Shown here: positions 51,944-60,046 of the stretch, piece after piece
Numbering within the stretch: the first letter of the stretch is position 1
Layout: every line of letters starts with the position of its first letter
NCBI RefSeq assembly: GCF_014695915.1
Contig: NZ_JACJPF010000057.1
Location: forward strand, 1-64,000
DNA from: Trichocoleus sp. FACHB-40
Lineage (GTDB): Bacteria > Cyanobacteriota > Cyanobacteriia > Cyanobacteriales > FACHB-T130
DNA: 64,000 bases
Direction: 5' to 3'
Notes under the pieces: generated by a model
What the model was told of the DNA's origin: nothing
Seen by the model: the letters and a program-made list of their open reading frames with translations, nothing else
Database searches by the model: none
Made by a program: the position numbers and the translations under genes

Positions 51944-53686
51944 TTATCCCTCTTTAGGCAAAATGCGCCCAACAGTGCGATTTTCCGACTGGAAAGTTTC
52001 CCGCGCCACCCGCTGAATATCTCCAGGTGTCACAGAAGCGATCGCATCTAGCTGCTTAAACAGATTTCGCCAAGAACCAGTCTTCACCTCATACTCCACC
52101 AGAGAAGTAGCCATGCCCATATTAGAATCGAGCGATCGCAACAACTCAGCTCTAGCCTGAGTCTTCACCCTCTCCAACTCTTTAGCTGAAACAGGTTCCG
52201 ATTTAAGCCGCTCAATCTCCTTACTCAAAGACTGCTGCACCTCATCAACCGTATGACCGGGAGCTGTAAGCGCGTAGAACAGCATCAAATTCGGGTACTT
52301 ATCCCCCGGAAAGCCACTGAAACCCTGAGCCGCCAGAGCCACTTGCTGCTCTTCTACCAAAGACCTATACAGGCGAGATGTGCGCCCATCGCTCAGCAAA
52401 CGACCGATAATTTCATAAATCGCATTATCAGGATGACTCATTGCTGGACGATGATAACCTTCCAGATACCAAGGCTGAGATGGTAGCCGCAAAGTCACTT
52501 CCTGCGCTTGGGTTTGCTTTGGTTCCACCGCTGTTAACTTCGGCGGTGCAGGCGCAGCCTTGTAGCGACCAAAGTAAGTCTGAGCCAGCCGTTTAACTTC
52601 CGCTGGGTCAACATCTCCCACAATCCCGATTGTCAAATTATTGGGGACGTAGTAGGTATCGAAAAACTTCTGCACATCCTCGCGGGTGAGATTGCGGATA
52701 TCTTCGTTGTAGCCAATCACCGGACGACGATAAGGATGCACTTTGAAAGCTTTGTCAATAAAAGCTTCAATCATTTGACCAATCGGAGAATTATCAGTCC
52801 GCAGCCGTCGTTCTTCCAGAATTACCTGCTGCTCTTTATAAAACTCCCGAAAAACTGGATCTAAAAACCGCTCCGACTCCAGCGACATCCAGAGTTCCAG
52901 CTTGTTAGCCGGAAAGCTGAAGAAGTACATTGTGGCATCTGTAGACGTTGCTGCATTCAGCCCCACGCCTCCAGCTTGCTCTACAATTTGACCCAGCTCA
53001 TTTTGCTTGGCAAATTTAGTAGCCTCAGCCTCAACTTTGGCAAACTCAGCTTCCAAAGATGCTACCTCTGCCTCTTTTTTAGCCGCTTTGGCTGCCCGAA
53101 TTTGTTTAGCCAACTCATCCAAGCGGTCTAAAAGCGGCTTTTCTTGCTGGTAATTTCGCGTTCCGATGCGCGTAGTTCCCTTAAAAGCCAAATGCTCTAG
53201 AAAGTGAGCCACGCCTGTTTGACCATCGGGTTCGTTAGCACCGCCGACATCAGCGTAGGTGAAAAACGAAACTACAGGCGCTTCGTGCCGTTCCAGCACA
53301 ATAAACTTCAGACCATTATCCAGCTTAAATTCAGTCACCTTCTCGATGACGCGATCTAGGTAGGGCTGGATAGATTGAGCAGTAGATGGAGGTGTCTGGG
53401 TACTTTTCGGATCAAGCTGACCTAACCCCCCTAGCCCCCCTTCCCTCGCAGGGAAGGGGGGAGAATTACTCCCCTCTCCTGCAAGGAGAGGGGCTGGGGG
53501 AGAATTACTCCCCTCTCCTGCAAGGAGAGGGGCTGGGGGAGAGGTATCCCTTGAAGTATTGGGAGGTGTCTGGGTACGAGCCACAGCCGCCTCTGGGAGC
53601 ATTCCCCACGAGAGGAGAAAAACTAGCAAAAATGCCAAAAGAGCCGAACAGTGGCGTTTTGTTGACCATTTGGGGACTGGTTTCAT
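51944..53686 (-). CDS. M16-family zinc peptidase, catalytic subunit
   Basis: A protein of about 580 residues with the inverted zinc motif HFLEHLAFKG and the downstream Glu region expected of M16 peptidases. It starts at ATG 53686 (MKPVPKWSTKRH), just after GGGAGG, with a signal peptide to about residue 37 (MLPEAAVA). The frame extends further upstream without need. A helical insertion of about 45 Ala/Lys/Glu-rich residues follows the zinc site. Between signal and catalytic domain is a low-complexity linker made by a 39-bp DNA repeat, SPPAPLLAGEGSN twice. It forms an operon with the M16 partner gene. Confidence 0.92.
   Translation of the reverse strand: MKPVPKWSTKRHCSALLAFLLVFLLSWGMLPEAAVARTQTPPNTSRDTSPPAPLLAGEGSNSPPAPLLAGEGSNSPPFPAREGGLGGLGQLDPKSTQTPPSTAQSIQPYLDRVIEKVTEFKLDNGLKFIVLERHEAPVVSFFTYADVGGANEPDGQTGVAHFLEHLAFKGTTRIGTRNYQQEKPLLDRLDELAKQIRAAKAAKKEAEVASLEAEFAKVEAEATKFAKQNELGQIVEQAGGVGLNAATSTDATMYFFSFPANKLELWMSLESERFLDPVFREFYKEQQVILEERRLRTDNSPIGQMIEAFIDKAFKVHPYRRPVIGYNEDIRNLTREDVQKFFDTYYVPNNLTIGIVGDVDPAEVKRLAQTYFGRYKAAPAPPKLTAVEPKQTQAQEVTLRLPSQPWYLEGYHRPAMSHPDNAIYEIIGRLLSDGRTSRLYRSLVEEQQVALAAQGFSGFPGDKYPNLMLFYALTAPGHTVDEVQQSLSKEIERLKSEPVSAKELERVKTQARAELLRSLDSNMGMATSLVEYEVKTGSWRNLFKQLDAIASVTPGDIQRVARETFQSENRTVGRILPKEG
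53420..53550 (-). repeat. 39-bp tandem repeat of a dispersed hairpin in the M16 gene
   Basis: Two identical 39-bp units containing CTCCCCTCTCCTGCAAGGAG and GGGCTGGGGG, plus a diverged third (CCTTCCCTCGCAGGGAAGGG). Each unit is a hairpin. They add 13 residues each in frame. Related hairpins are at 45126 and 59258. Confidence 0.88.
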
Positions 53687-53849
53687 AGCCTCCCGTAATA
53701 GTTGCTCGGTTTTTGGGATTGGGATAAACAGGAATCGACAAAACTGGCTCATACGGTACAAAAATCAAGCAGCGCTAATTCCAAGATATTGACTTTAACG
53801 TGGATTGCGTGCTGTTAACAATGTGTGAAGCTTTGAGCGATCGCGCAAC

Positions 53850-53862
53850 TGTGCATTGCACA
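53850..53862. promoter_or_regulatory. Palindrome upstream of the TetR gene
   Basis: TGTGCA-T-TGCACA, perfect, 49 bp before the TetR start and between the divergent M16 and TetR genes. Outer arms GGATTGC (53802) and GCAATCC (53883) are also inverted. A candidate operator for autoregulation. Confidence 0.45.
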
Positions 53863-53910
53863 ATAGCATTAACGTGTAAGTGGCAATCCATTAATCTAAT
53901 TCTTCTCAAT

Positions 53911-54546
53911 ATGGGAATTTTTAACCGGAAATCCGTAGGGGCGACCAAGCAAGTTGCTCGTACAGAGGACGATACGCACACCAAGATTTTGAGCGCAGCC
54001 CAGCGGTTGTTTGCCCGTCAGGGATATGAGGGGACAACGACTCGCGATCTCGCCGCCGCCGCTGGGGTTGCCGAAGGTACGCTGTTTCGTCATTTTCCGA
54101 CTAAAAAAGCCATTTTGATTGAGGTGGCGACGCAAGGCTGGGTGGAAATTCTCACGGATTTGTTGACAGAATTGAGCGAAATGGGCAGCTATAAAGCTGT
54201 GGCGCAAGTGATGCACCGCCGGATGATGAATTTGCATGAAAATGCAGATATGCTGCGGGTTTGTTTTACGGAGGCGCAGTTTCATCCAGAGTTACGCGAT
54301 CGCATCCAAGTTGAAGTTATTGTCAAGATGACCGACGTTGCTGAAGCTTTTTTTCAAACAGCAATGGATAAAGGGATCTATCGTCGCACAAATCCCCGAA
54401 TTGTCGCCCAAGTTTTCTTAGGAATGTTCACAATTGCAGGTTTTAGCCAAGATACGCTGATGGGGGGTAGTTCTTCTCCTAAAGCAATGCAGGAAATGGC
54501 TGAAGGTTTGGCTGATATTTTTCTCAATGGTGTGTTGGCGAAATAA
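53911..54546 (+). CDS. TetR/AcrR-family transcriptional regulator
   Basis: A 211-residue TetR-type repressor from ATG 53911 (MGIFNRKSVGATKQ). The frame is open from 53800, but the upstream part is not protein-like. The DNA-binding domain is ILSAAQRLFARQGYEGTTTRDLAAAAGVAEGTLFRHFPTKKAIL at about 26-70 (parts given as seen). The C-terminal helices would bind an unknown ligand. It diverges from the M16 operon, and a 13-bp palindrome lies between, so it may control itself and the peptidases. Confidence 0.92.
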   Translation: MGIFNRKSVGATKQVARTEDDTHTKILSAAQRLFARQGYEGTTTRDLAAAAGVAEGTLFRHFPTKKAILIEVATQGWVEILTDLLTELSEMGSYKAVAQVMHRRMMNLHENADMLRVCFTEAQFHPELRDRIQVEVIVKMTDVAEAFFQTAMDKGIYRRTNPRIVAQVFLGMFTIAGFSQDTLMGGSSSPKAMQEMAEGLADIFLNGVLAK

Positions 54547-54556
54547 ATTCACCCTG

Positions 54557-54690
54557 CCATTAACTGGGCGGTTGAAACCGCGTCTATACAGACAAAACCC
54601 GCCTGCGCGGGTTTCAAAACTTTTGATTTGTCTTGAGTCCGCGCAGGCGGACTTAGTTTGTGAAGCCGCGATTTCTAATCGCCAGGGCTT
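54557..54690. repeat. Dispersed palindromic repeat
   Basis: Contains AACCCGCCTGCGCGGGTTT (a hairpin), GTCCGCGCAGGCGGACTTAG (a hairpin) and GAAGCCGCGATTTC with matching GAAACCGCG upstream. It belongs with the elements at 3812 and 56038. Confidence 0.7.
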
Positions 54691-54790
54691 ATTGTGATTT
54701 GGGCTATTAGACTTGGAACAAATTCCAAGGCGGTACTGAAACAAAGGGGTAGACTGATGCAAGAATGTAAAGGCGATCGCTAAACCAACA

Positions 54791-56032
54791 ATGGACGCTG
54801 AAGAACTTCTAAAAAGATACGCCCAACGCGAACGGAACTTTCAAGGAGCAAAACTAAGTGGGATACAGCTCCCAGGTGCAAACCTAAGTGGTATAGACCT
54901 ACAGAATGCAGATTTGACCGGAGCTGAGTTAAATCAGACAAACTTGGCTAATGCCAACCTCACTGGCGCAAAATTTAGCAGAGTATCCTTAATTGGAGCA
55001 AATCTGAGTGGGGTGCAAGCTTCTTCAGTAAATTTGGGTTTGGCAGAACTCAGCGGTGCCAACCTCAGTAAGGCAAACTTGATTGGTGTTAACTTTAATA
55101 ATGCCAACCTAGACAATGCAAACCTAAGTGATGCTCAACTAAATGGTGCCAACCTAACTAAAGCCTCTTTAAGTCAAGCCAACCTTGTTAGAGCAAACTT
55201 GAGTAGTGCGAGGCTAACGGGTGCAAACTTAGCTGAAGCTGACTTAAGTCGGGCAGAATTAGCTGGTGTTAACATCCAAGATGCCAATCTCCAGGGAGCC
55301 AAGCTCCGGGGTGTCAAGTTGCCCAGCTATAATTTGTCAGGTATGAATTTTGCTGAGGTAGATTTGGGCGCAGCAGAACTGACAAACATACAGTTTAGAA
55401 AAGCCTGTCTGCGAGGGATAAATTTAGAGAGAGCAGGTCTGCAAGGATCAAATTTCATGGGGGCAAACCTGAATGGAGCCAACCTGAAAAAAGCAGATTT
55501 GACTGATGCAAACCTTTATGGAGCAAGCATCAAGGGTGCGGACTTCACGGGCGCGATAATGCCCGATGGAGAAATATACAAGCCGGAAGCCTCCGATACA
55601 GAACGCCGCAAACAGGAAACATCGTTACCAACACAAATAGCAATGATTCGCAAAGTAATTCGTACAGAAAACGCACCAGCACCAGTCGGGCCGTATAATC
55701 AAGCGATCGCTGCTTCTGGTCAAATGATCTTCGTCGCTGGTCAAATTGCCATCGACCCCAGAATAGGCGATATTGTCTACACCGACGATGTAGCTAAACA
55801 AACAGAACAGGTAATGGCTCATCTTGAAGCTATTCTGACTGCTGGGGGTGCTAATTGGCAAAATGTGGTAAAAACCACCGTTTTTCTCAAAGATATGAAT
55901 GATTTTGCCGCGATGAATGCGGTTTATGGTAAATATTTTGATGCCGAAACAGCTCCCGCCCGTGCTTGCGTAGAAGTAGCTCGTCTCCCCAAAGATGTAC
56001 TGGTAGAAATTGACTGTATTGCCGTGATTTAA
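54791..56032 (+). CDS. Pentapeptide-repeat protein fused to a RidA domain
   Basis: A 413-residue fusion. Residues 1-22 ([20 protein letters not shown]) match the start of many cyanobacterial pentapeptide proteins, and up to about 258 follow pentapeptides of A(N/D)L type. Residues about 285-413 are a complete RidA (YjgF) domain: [29 protein letters not shown], and [20 protein letters not shown] with the Arg that binds the carboxylate. RidA removes reactive enamines formed by PLP enzymes. Met285 could be an internal start giving free RidA, but no strong ribosome site is seen (CAACACAAATAGCA). The linker is about 25 residues. The fusion is unusual. Confidence 0.88.
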   Translation: MDAEELLKRYAQRERNFQGAKLSGIQLPGANLSGIDLQNADLTGAELNQTNLANANLTGAKFSRVSLIGANLSGVQASSVNLGLAELSGANLSKANLIGVNFNNANLDNANLSDAQLNGANLTKASLSQANLVRANLSSARLTGANLAEADLSRAELAGVNIQDANLQGAKLRGVKLPSYNLSGMNFAEVDLGAAELTNIQFRKACLRGINLERAGLQGSNFMGANLNGANLKKADLTDANLYGASIKGADFTGAIMPDGEIYKPEASDTERRKQETSLPTQIAMIRKVIRTENAPAPVGPYNQAIAASGQMIFVAGQIAIDPRIGDIVYTDDVAKQTEQVMAHLEAILTAGGANWQNVVKTTVFLKDMNDFAAMNAVYGKYFDAETAPARACVEVARLPKDVLVEIDCIAVI

Positions 56033-56037
56033 ATGGT

Positions 56038-56140
56038 GCGGCCCTAAAGGGTGGCGCTACATAAACAAAGCCTCCTGACCCAGGCTTTTGCTTTTTTAAG
56101 TCCGCCAAGGCGGACTTAGTTTTTGGAGCATCGAGGCTTT
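56038..56140. repeat. Dispersed palindromic repeat
   Basis: GGCCCTAAAGGGTGGCGC, AAGCCTCCTGACCCAGGCTT (hairpin) and AAGTCCGCCAAGGCGGACTT (hairpin), then GCATCGAGGCTTTAGCCT. It may also end transcription of the pentapeptide-RidA gene. Confidence 0.65.
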
Positions 56141-56215
56141 AGCCTGCGGGCGATCTGTGGGATACGTATACTGTGGGTATCTTTTAGCGATCGCACCATA
56201 ATAATATATTTAATC

Positions 56216-56250
56216 TTATTGACTTTTTTTCCTAAAAGTTATTGACTTTT
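56216..56250 (+). promoter_or_regulatory. Direct repeat upstream of phnD
   Basis: TTATTGACTTTT occurs at 56216-56227 and again at 56239-56250, 23 bp apart (about two helical turns). It lies 100 bp before phnD. It is not a clear Pho box. It may bind a regulator such as a LuxR- or OmpR-type protein, or provide a -35 element (TTGACT). Confidence 0.4.
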
Positions 56251-56349
56251 GCTGTCAAACGTTTAAGACTTTACTAAGTGCTTGTTGCCACTATTTCTCT
56301 ATAAACAGTGGCATAGTCTTTTTTTTTCAACGGAGCGTTCAAAATAATT

Positions 56350-57321
56350 GTGAAGAAGAACATTTTACTTGGTGCAGGTGCTGTAGCGGTAGCACTGGCA
56401 GGTTTGGCTATCAACACGGTTGCAAAAATGCCACAGGCGTTGGCAGACAACTCCGCCAACAACCAAGTGCAAAGTCCCATTGCTCAAGCTCGTGTTAGGC
56501 GTTTGACAGTTGCTTTCCCCGGACGAGGAGATACCGCAGATTTACAAAACAAGGCAAATGCTGTAGCGCAGTTTTTGTCAAGAGAGCTGGGAATGCCAGT
56601 TGACGCATTTGTTGCTGATGATACATCTGCTGTGGAAGCCTTGAGAGCCAACAAAGCTGATGTTGCCTTCTTAAGCAGTCGTCCCGCTTTGAAAGCTCAG
56701 CAGTTGGCAAATGCCAGATTGTACCTAGCCGAGGTGCGTCCAAATTATTCTGGAAGACACACTTATAGATCCGTTTTTGTAGTACCCGTTAATAGCCCGC
56801 TGAAAAGCCAAGCAACAGCTAAGCAGACGCTGGAACAACTGCGCGGCAAAAAAATGGCTTTCACTTCCCCCACCTCTGGATCTGGATTTATTTTCCCAGT
56901 CGGTGAGATGGTAAGACAGAGATTGGTGCCGAATCGCGATCGCTTAAACAATTTCTTCGGGCAAATCTCATACGGTAACAACTACAGCGGAGCTTTGCAA
57001 GCTGTTCTGAGAGGTCAGGCAGATGTAGCCGCAGTCTCAGAATACGCCCTTTTCCCCCCATATATCACCGCAGAAGAAGCCAAAAAACTGCGGGTTCTTC
57101 ATGGAATTTCTGGCGTACCTGCTCACGGTGTCGCCATTGATGATGACGTACCAAACCCCATGCGGGAAAGAATCATCAACGCCATGCTGAAGTTGAATCA
57201 GCCAGCGAATAATCAACTGCTAAAAAACCTGTATAACTCTACTGAATTAGTTAGAGTTAACGGCAATCAGCATTTACAACCAATGCGCGAAGCTCTAAGT
57301 CGTGCTGGATTTGAACCATAG
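56350..57321 (+). CDS. phnD: Phosphonate/phosphite ABC transporter, binding protein
   Basis: A 323-residue substrate-binding protein of the PhnD group. It starts with GTG 56350 and a signal peptide (about 1-33). The mature part begins RRLTVAFPGRGDTADLQNKA. Family features are ADVAFLSSRPAL, TYRSVFVVPVNSPL, GKKMAFTSPTSGSGFIFPVG and the ligand-loop Ser/Thr residues in it. PhnD proteins bind phosphonates, phosphite or similar anions. phnC and phnE follow, so the three form one import system. No C-P lyase or phosphite dehydrogenase is near, and the ligand is open. Confidence 0.9.
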   Translation: MKKNILLGAGAVAVALAGLAINTVAKMPQALADNSANNQVQSPIAQARVRRLTVAFPGRGDTADLQNKANAVAQFLSRELGMPVDAFVADDTSAVEALRANKADVAFLSSRPALKAQQLANARLYLAEVRPNYSGRHTYRSVFVVPVNSPLKSQATAKQTLEQLRGKKMAFTSPTSGSGFIFPVGEMVRQRLVPNRDRLNNFFGQISYGNNYSGALQAVLRGQADVAAVSEYALFPPYITAEEAKKLRVLHGISGVPAHGVAIDDDVPNPMRERIINAMLKLNQPANNQLLKNLYNSTELVRVNGNQHLQPMREALSRAGFEP

Positions 57322-57341
57322 AAATTTGTTAATTGCTAATA

Positions 57342-57392
57342 GTTGATAGCAATTAGCAATTAGCAACTAGCAATTAGCAATTAGCAATTAGC
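57342..57392 (+). repeat. Tandem AATTAGC heptamer repeat
   Basis: About seven near-perfect copies of AATTAGC fill the space between phnD and phnC. This is typical of cyanobacterial short tandem repeats. It leaves the operon order intact. Confidence 0.9.
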
Positions 57393-57401
57393 AATCCTGC
57401 A

Positions 57402-58118
57402 ATGACCATTGAATGCCAAGACTTAGAAACGCCCTATGCAGCATCTTTGAATCGTCCGATTCTAAACCGGATTAATTGCAAGATTGGGCAGGGTGAATTT
57501 GTCGCTTTGCTAGGACTCAATGGGGCGGGAAAGTCCACACTGTTGCGATCGCTAGTTGGGCTAGTTCCAGTGCAGCGGGGAGAGATTCGCATCAACGGTG
57601 TAGCGGTGACTCCCCGCACCTTGCCTAGAATTCGGCGAGACGTAGGCATGATTTTTCAAGGCGGAGGGCTGATTCGACAACTCACCGCCTTGGAAAACGT
57701 GCTTGTGGGACGTTTGGGAACGTTGTCAACTTGGCAAAGCTTGTGGGGATTTAAGCCACGCGATCGCCGTCAAGCTTTAGAACTCTTGAGTCAGTTGGGG
57801 TTGCAAGATCAGGCTTATCAAAAAACTGGTCAACTCAGCGGCGGACAGCAACAACGGGTAGCGATCGCCCGCGCCCTCATCCAATCCCCACAAATCCTCT
57901 TAGCAGACGAACCCATCGCTGGGTTGGATATCATGGCTTCCCGACAAGTGATGCAAACCTTCGCCCAGTTACATCGCGATCGCCAGATGACGATTGTAGT
58001 AGTTCTGCACGATTTGAGCATCGCCGCCGCCTACGCCCAACGAGCTATCGTCCTTGATACAGGTCGTATAGTCCACGATGGCGACTGCGAAAACTTACCA
58101 TCCCAATTTTCAAGATAA
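57402..58118 (+). CDS. phnC: Phosphonate ABC transporter, ATP-binding protein
   Basis: The 238-residue ATPase of the PhnDCE importer. Walker A LGLNGAGKST, Q-loop MIFQGGGLIRQLTALENV, signature LSGGQQQRVAIARAL and Walker B ILLADEPIAGLD are complete, and the H-loop VVVLHDLS follows. The VGRLG segment after the Q-loop is typical for PhnC. It lies 80 bp after phnD, separated by a heptamer repeat, and 84 bp before phnE. It would work at the inner face of the membrane. Confidence 0.94.
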   Translation: MTIECQDLETPYAASLNRPILNRINCKIGQGEFVALLGLNGAGKSTLLRSLVGLVPVQRGEIRINGVAVTPRTLPRIRRDVGMIFQGGGLIRQLTALENVLVGRLGTLSTWQSLWGFKPRDRRQALELLSQLGLQDQAYQKTGQLSGGQQQRVAIARALIQSPQILLADEPIAGLDIMASRQVMQTFAQLHRDRQMTIVVVLHDLSIAAAYAQRAIVLDTGRIVHDGDCENLPSQFSR

Positions 58119-58202
58119 AGAAATTAAACGCAAAGGATCGCACAGGTATTCGCGTACCTTTGCGCTTTCCTTTGCTACATAGAGCGTTTAAAAAACAAAT
58201 TT

Positions 58203-58991
58203 ATGAAAAACTTTGCGACTTTCTGGAAACGCTACACCTGGGTTAATCGCCTAATTATACTGATTCTTATTGTTTTGGTATATGCTTGGGCGTTGCAAGG
58301 CTTAAAAGTAGATTTAGCACTCCTTAAGGATAGCTGGCCCTACGTAACTGATTTTATAACCCGTTTATGGCCTCCCAATTTTGACGTTTTAGATGTGGCG
58401 ATTGAGAGGCTAATTGAGACAATTCAAATGTCTTTGTGGGGAACCACTATTGGCGCAATTATTTCCTTGCCAGTTGCGATTTTCTCCGCCCGAAATTTGG
58501 CACCTGGTTGGTTACGATTCTGGGCTAATTTTCTGCAAAATGCCGTGCGTTCTATTCCCTCAATTGTTCTGGGGCTACTTTTTGTAGCCGCAACTGGACT
58601 AGGCGCACCAGCCGGAACTTTAGCATTAGGCATCTACACTGTGGGCTATCTTGGTAAATTTTATCAAGAAGCAATTGAAGCTGTCGATCAACGCTCTATC
58701 GAATCTTTGCAAGTTGCTGGTGCTTCTTGGCTGCAAATTGCCCAATACGGAATTTTGCCACAAGTAATGCCTTTGGGATTGGGCTATACCTTGTATATGT
58801 TTGAGTATAATATTCGCGCCGCCTCGGTGTTGGGTGTCGTTGGTGCGGGTGGCATTGGTTTTGAGTTGGTTAACTACATCCGTGGCTTTGAATACAACAA
58901 GGCAACGACGATGATGTTGGTGCTGTTGGTAGTCGTCACCGCAATTGATGCCCTCAGTAGTAAGCTGCGTCAACGGCTAGAGGCAATGTAG
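58203..58991 (+). CDS. phnE: Phosphonate ABC transporter, permease
   Basis: A 262-residue permease of the PhnE type with about six membrane segments. The EAA loop is seen in GKFYQEAIEAVDQRSIESLQVAGASWLQIAQYGILPQ (parts), which contacts PhnC. Other family phrases are FSARNLAPGWLRFW and RAASVLGVVGAGGIGFEL. It is the last gene of the phnDCE unit. A Zur/Fur-like box lies 59 bp after its stop, so the next transcription unit begins there. Confidence 0.94.
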   Translation: MKNFATFWKRYTWVNRLIILILIVLVYAWALQGLKVDLALLKDSWPYVTDFITRLWPPNFDVLDVAIERLIETIQMSLWGTTIGAIISLPVAIFSARNLAPGWLRFWANFLQNAVRSIPSIVLGLLFVAATGLGAPAGTLALGIYTVGYLGKFYQEAIEAVDQRSIESLQVAGASWLQIAQYGILPQVMPLGLGYTLYMFEYNIRAASVLGVVGAGGIGFELVNYIRGFEYNKATTMMLVLLVVVTAIDALSSKLRQRLEAM

Positions 58992-59049
58992 CAATCTATT
59001 GCACTCGAAACTGTATAACACCCTGCCCGAAATCAGTTTAGTAGTATAA

Positions 59050-59064
59050 TGATAATCATTGTCA
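59050..59064 (+). promoter_or_regulatory. Zur/Fur-like box
   Basis: TGATAATCATTGTCA is one mismatch from the perfect palindrome TGATAATnATTATCA recognised by cyanobacterial Zur (and close to Fur boxes). It lies 310 bp before the DUF1636 gene, with repeats between. The downstream genes fit a zinc regulon. Confidence 0.65.
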
Positions 59065-59093
59065 ACAAATATGCGATCGCGTTCCTGCATCGT

Positions 59094-59310
59094 CTATAGT
59101 AATTCGAGGGTTGGGTGCGATACACCTGTAGGGACATTCCCATGTCCCTACCAAGGTGGCGATAACGTCAAAACCGCGATATATAGCGGTTCTCGGTTGG
59201 ATGAGGTAAACTCTGACCTCTCTCCAAAGCTCTTTCCTACAAAGAGAGAGGCTTTGATTCTTACTCCCCTTCCCTATAAGGGAAGGGGTTGGGGGTTAGG
59301 TTATTCTGAT
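59094..59310. repeat. Repeat family A copy 2 and a GGAGAGGG-type hairpin
   Basis: 59094-59196 is repeat A in the orientation opposite to copy 1: CTATAGTAATTCGAGGGTTG, GGGACATTCCCATGTCCC, ACCGCGATATATAGCGG. Then 59215-59310 has CTCTCTTTGTAGGAAAGAG-like and CCCCTTCCCTATAAGGGAAG hairpins, related to those in the M16 and protease genes. A further scrap of repeat A (AACTGAGAAACACTATATTC) is at 59322-59342. The block stands between the Zur-like box and DUF1636. Confidence 0.75.
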
Positions 59311-59375
59311 GTACTTCACGCAACTGAGAAACACTATATTCCACCCAATTTAGTTTCTCTAATAATATTATTCCC

Positions 59376-59771
59376 ATGACTGAACACGTTTTATTTGTTT
59401 GCAAATCCTGTTCATTTTCGTCAACCGAACGAAAACACATGAACCAGACTGGGGGCGATCATTTACTGACTCAGCTATCGGATTTGTATGAAAATTGGTC
59501 TTTGCAATCAGAGTTTGCGATTCAAGAAGTTGAGTGTCTAAGTGGATGCGATCGCTCGTGTACTATTGCCTTTTCTGCTCCCAATAAAGCTACCCTCATG
59601 TTTGGCGATTTACCACCTTTAGAGAGTGCGGCAGAAATCCTCAAATTCAGCGAACAATACTTTACCAGTGCCACAGGTATCATCCCACGACAAGAACGAC
59701 CAGAAGCACTAAAAAAAGGCATTCTTGCTCGAATTCCGCCTTTACCCCAGGCTACTCAGGCTAGTTTTTAA
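59376..59771 (+). CDS. DUF1636 protein (thioredoxin-like ferredoxin fold)
   Basis: A 131-residue Cys-rich protein starting MTEHVLFVCKSCSFSS. The Cys pattern CKSC and CLSGCDRSC is that of DUF1636, related to small thioredoxin-like ferredoxins, and could bind an iron-sulphur cluster or zinc. The family often appears with metal-uptake and COG0523 genes, which is the case here. Its usual promoter may be the Zur-like box at 59050, now separated by repeats. Role not known. Confidence 0.85.
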   Translation: MTEHVLFVCKSCSFSSTERKHMNQTGGDHLLTQLSDLYENWSLQSEFAIQEVECLSGCDRSCTIAFSAPNKATLMFGDLPPLESAAEILKFSEQYFTSATGIIPRQERPEALKKGILARIPPLPQATQASF

Positions 59772-59774
59772 GTA

Positions 59775-59792
59775 TGATAAGAACCATTATCA
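59775..59792 (+). promoter_or_regulatory. Second Zur/Fur-like palindrome
   Basis: TGATAA-N6-TTATCA, perfect arms, 12 bp before the start of the sufE pseudogene. The arms are those of the Zur box, but the spacing is 3 bp longer than the usual form, so the assignment is less sure. It would control the sufE remnant and the COG0523 gene. Confidence 0.5.
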
Positions 59793-59804
59793 GAAGCCTC
59801 TATC

Positions 59805-60024
59805 ATGTCGTCCACCGCTTCCCCATTACCAAATTTCCTAGCACCAATTGTAGAACGCTTCTAGCGCCAAGCCGATCCCAAGTGACGCTATAAACAACTA
59901 ATTTGGTACGCGAAGCGGCTAAAAGAATTTCCATCTGACACCTTCTCGCGCCAATGGTTTTTACAACATTTTCCAAACCATGCAGAAAAAGGCTTGGGAA
60001 TATCAATTACAAATCTCCGATTAG
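59805..60024 (+). pseudogene. sufE-like pseudogene
   Basis: From ATG 59805 the frame reads MSSTASPLPNFLAPIVERF, stop, RQADPK, stop, RYKQLIWYAKRLKEFP. This is the N-terminus of cyanobacterial SufE, the sulphur acceptor of cysteine desulphurase. The stops TAG (59862) and TGA (59883) stand where SufE has Gln and Arg, so each is explained by one C-to-T change. After LKEFP about 75 residues, including the catalytic Cys, are missing, and in another frame the C-terminus follows: LTPSRANGFYNIFQTMQKK, ending ISD at 60024. The gene is dead by two nonsense changes and an internal deletion. Confidence 0.8.
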
Positions 60025-60046
60025 CTCAATTAACAAAGAAAGAGCA

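Noticed and set aside
57342-57392. Regular repeats resembling a CRISPR array
   Set aside because: The units are 7-bp tandem copies without spacers, so it is a short tandem repeat.
59059-59379. 106-codon frame before DUF1636
   Set aside because: It is translated repeat sequence (family A and GGAGAGGG-type hairpins).
59954-60046. 31-codon N-terminal extension of the COG0523 GTPase
   Set aside because: It reads through the sufE remnant in another frame; family homology begins at ATG 60047.
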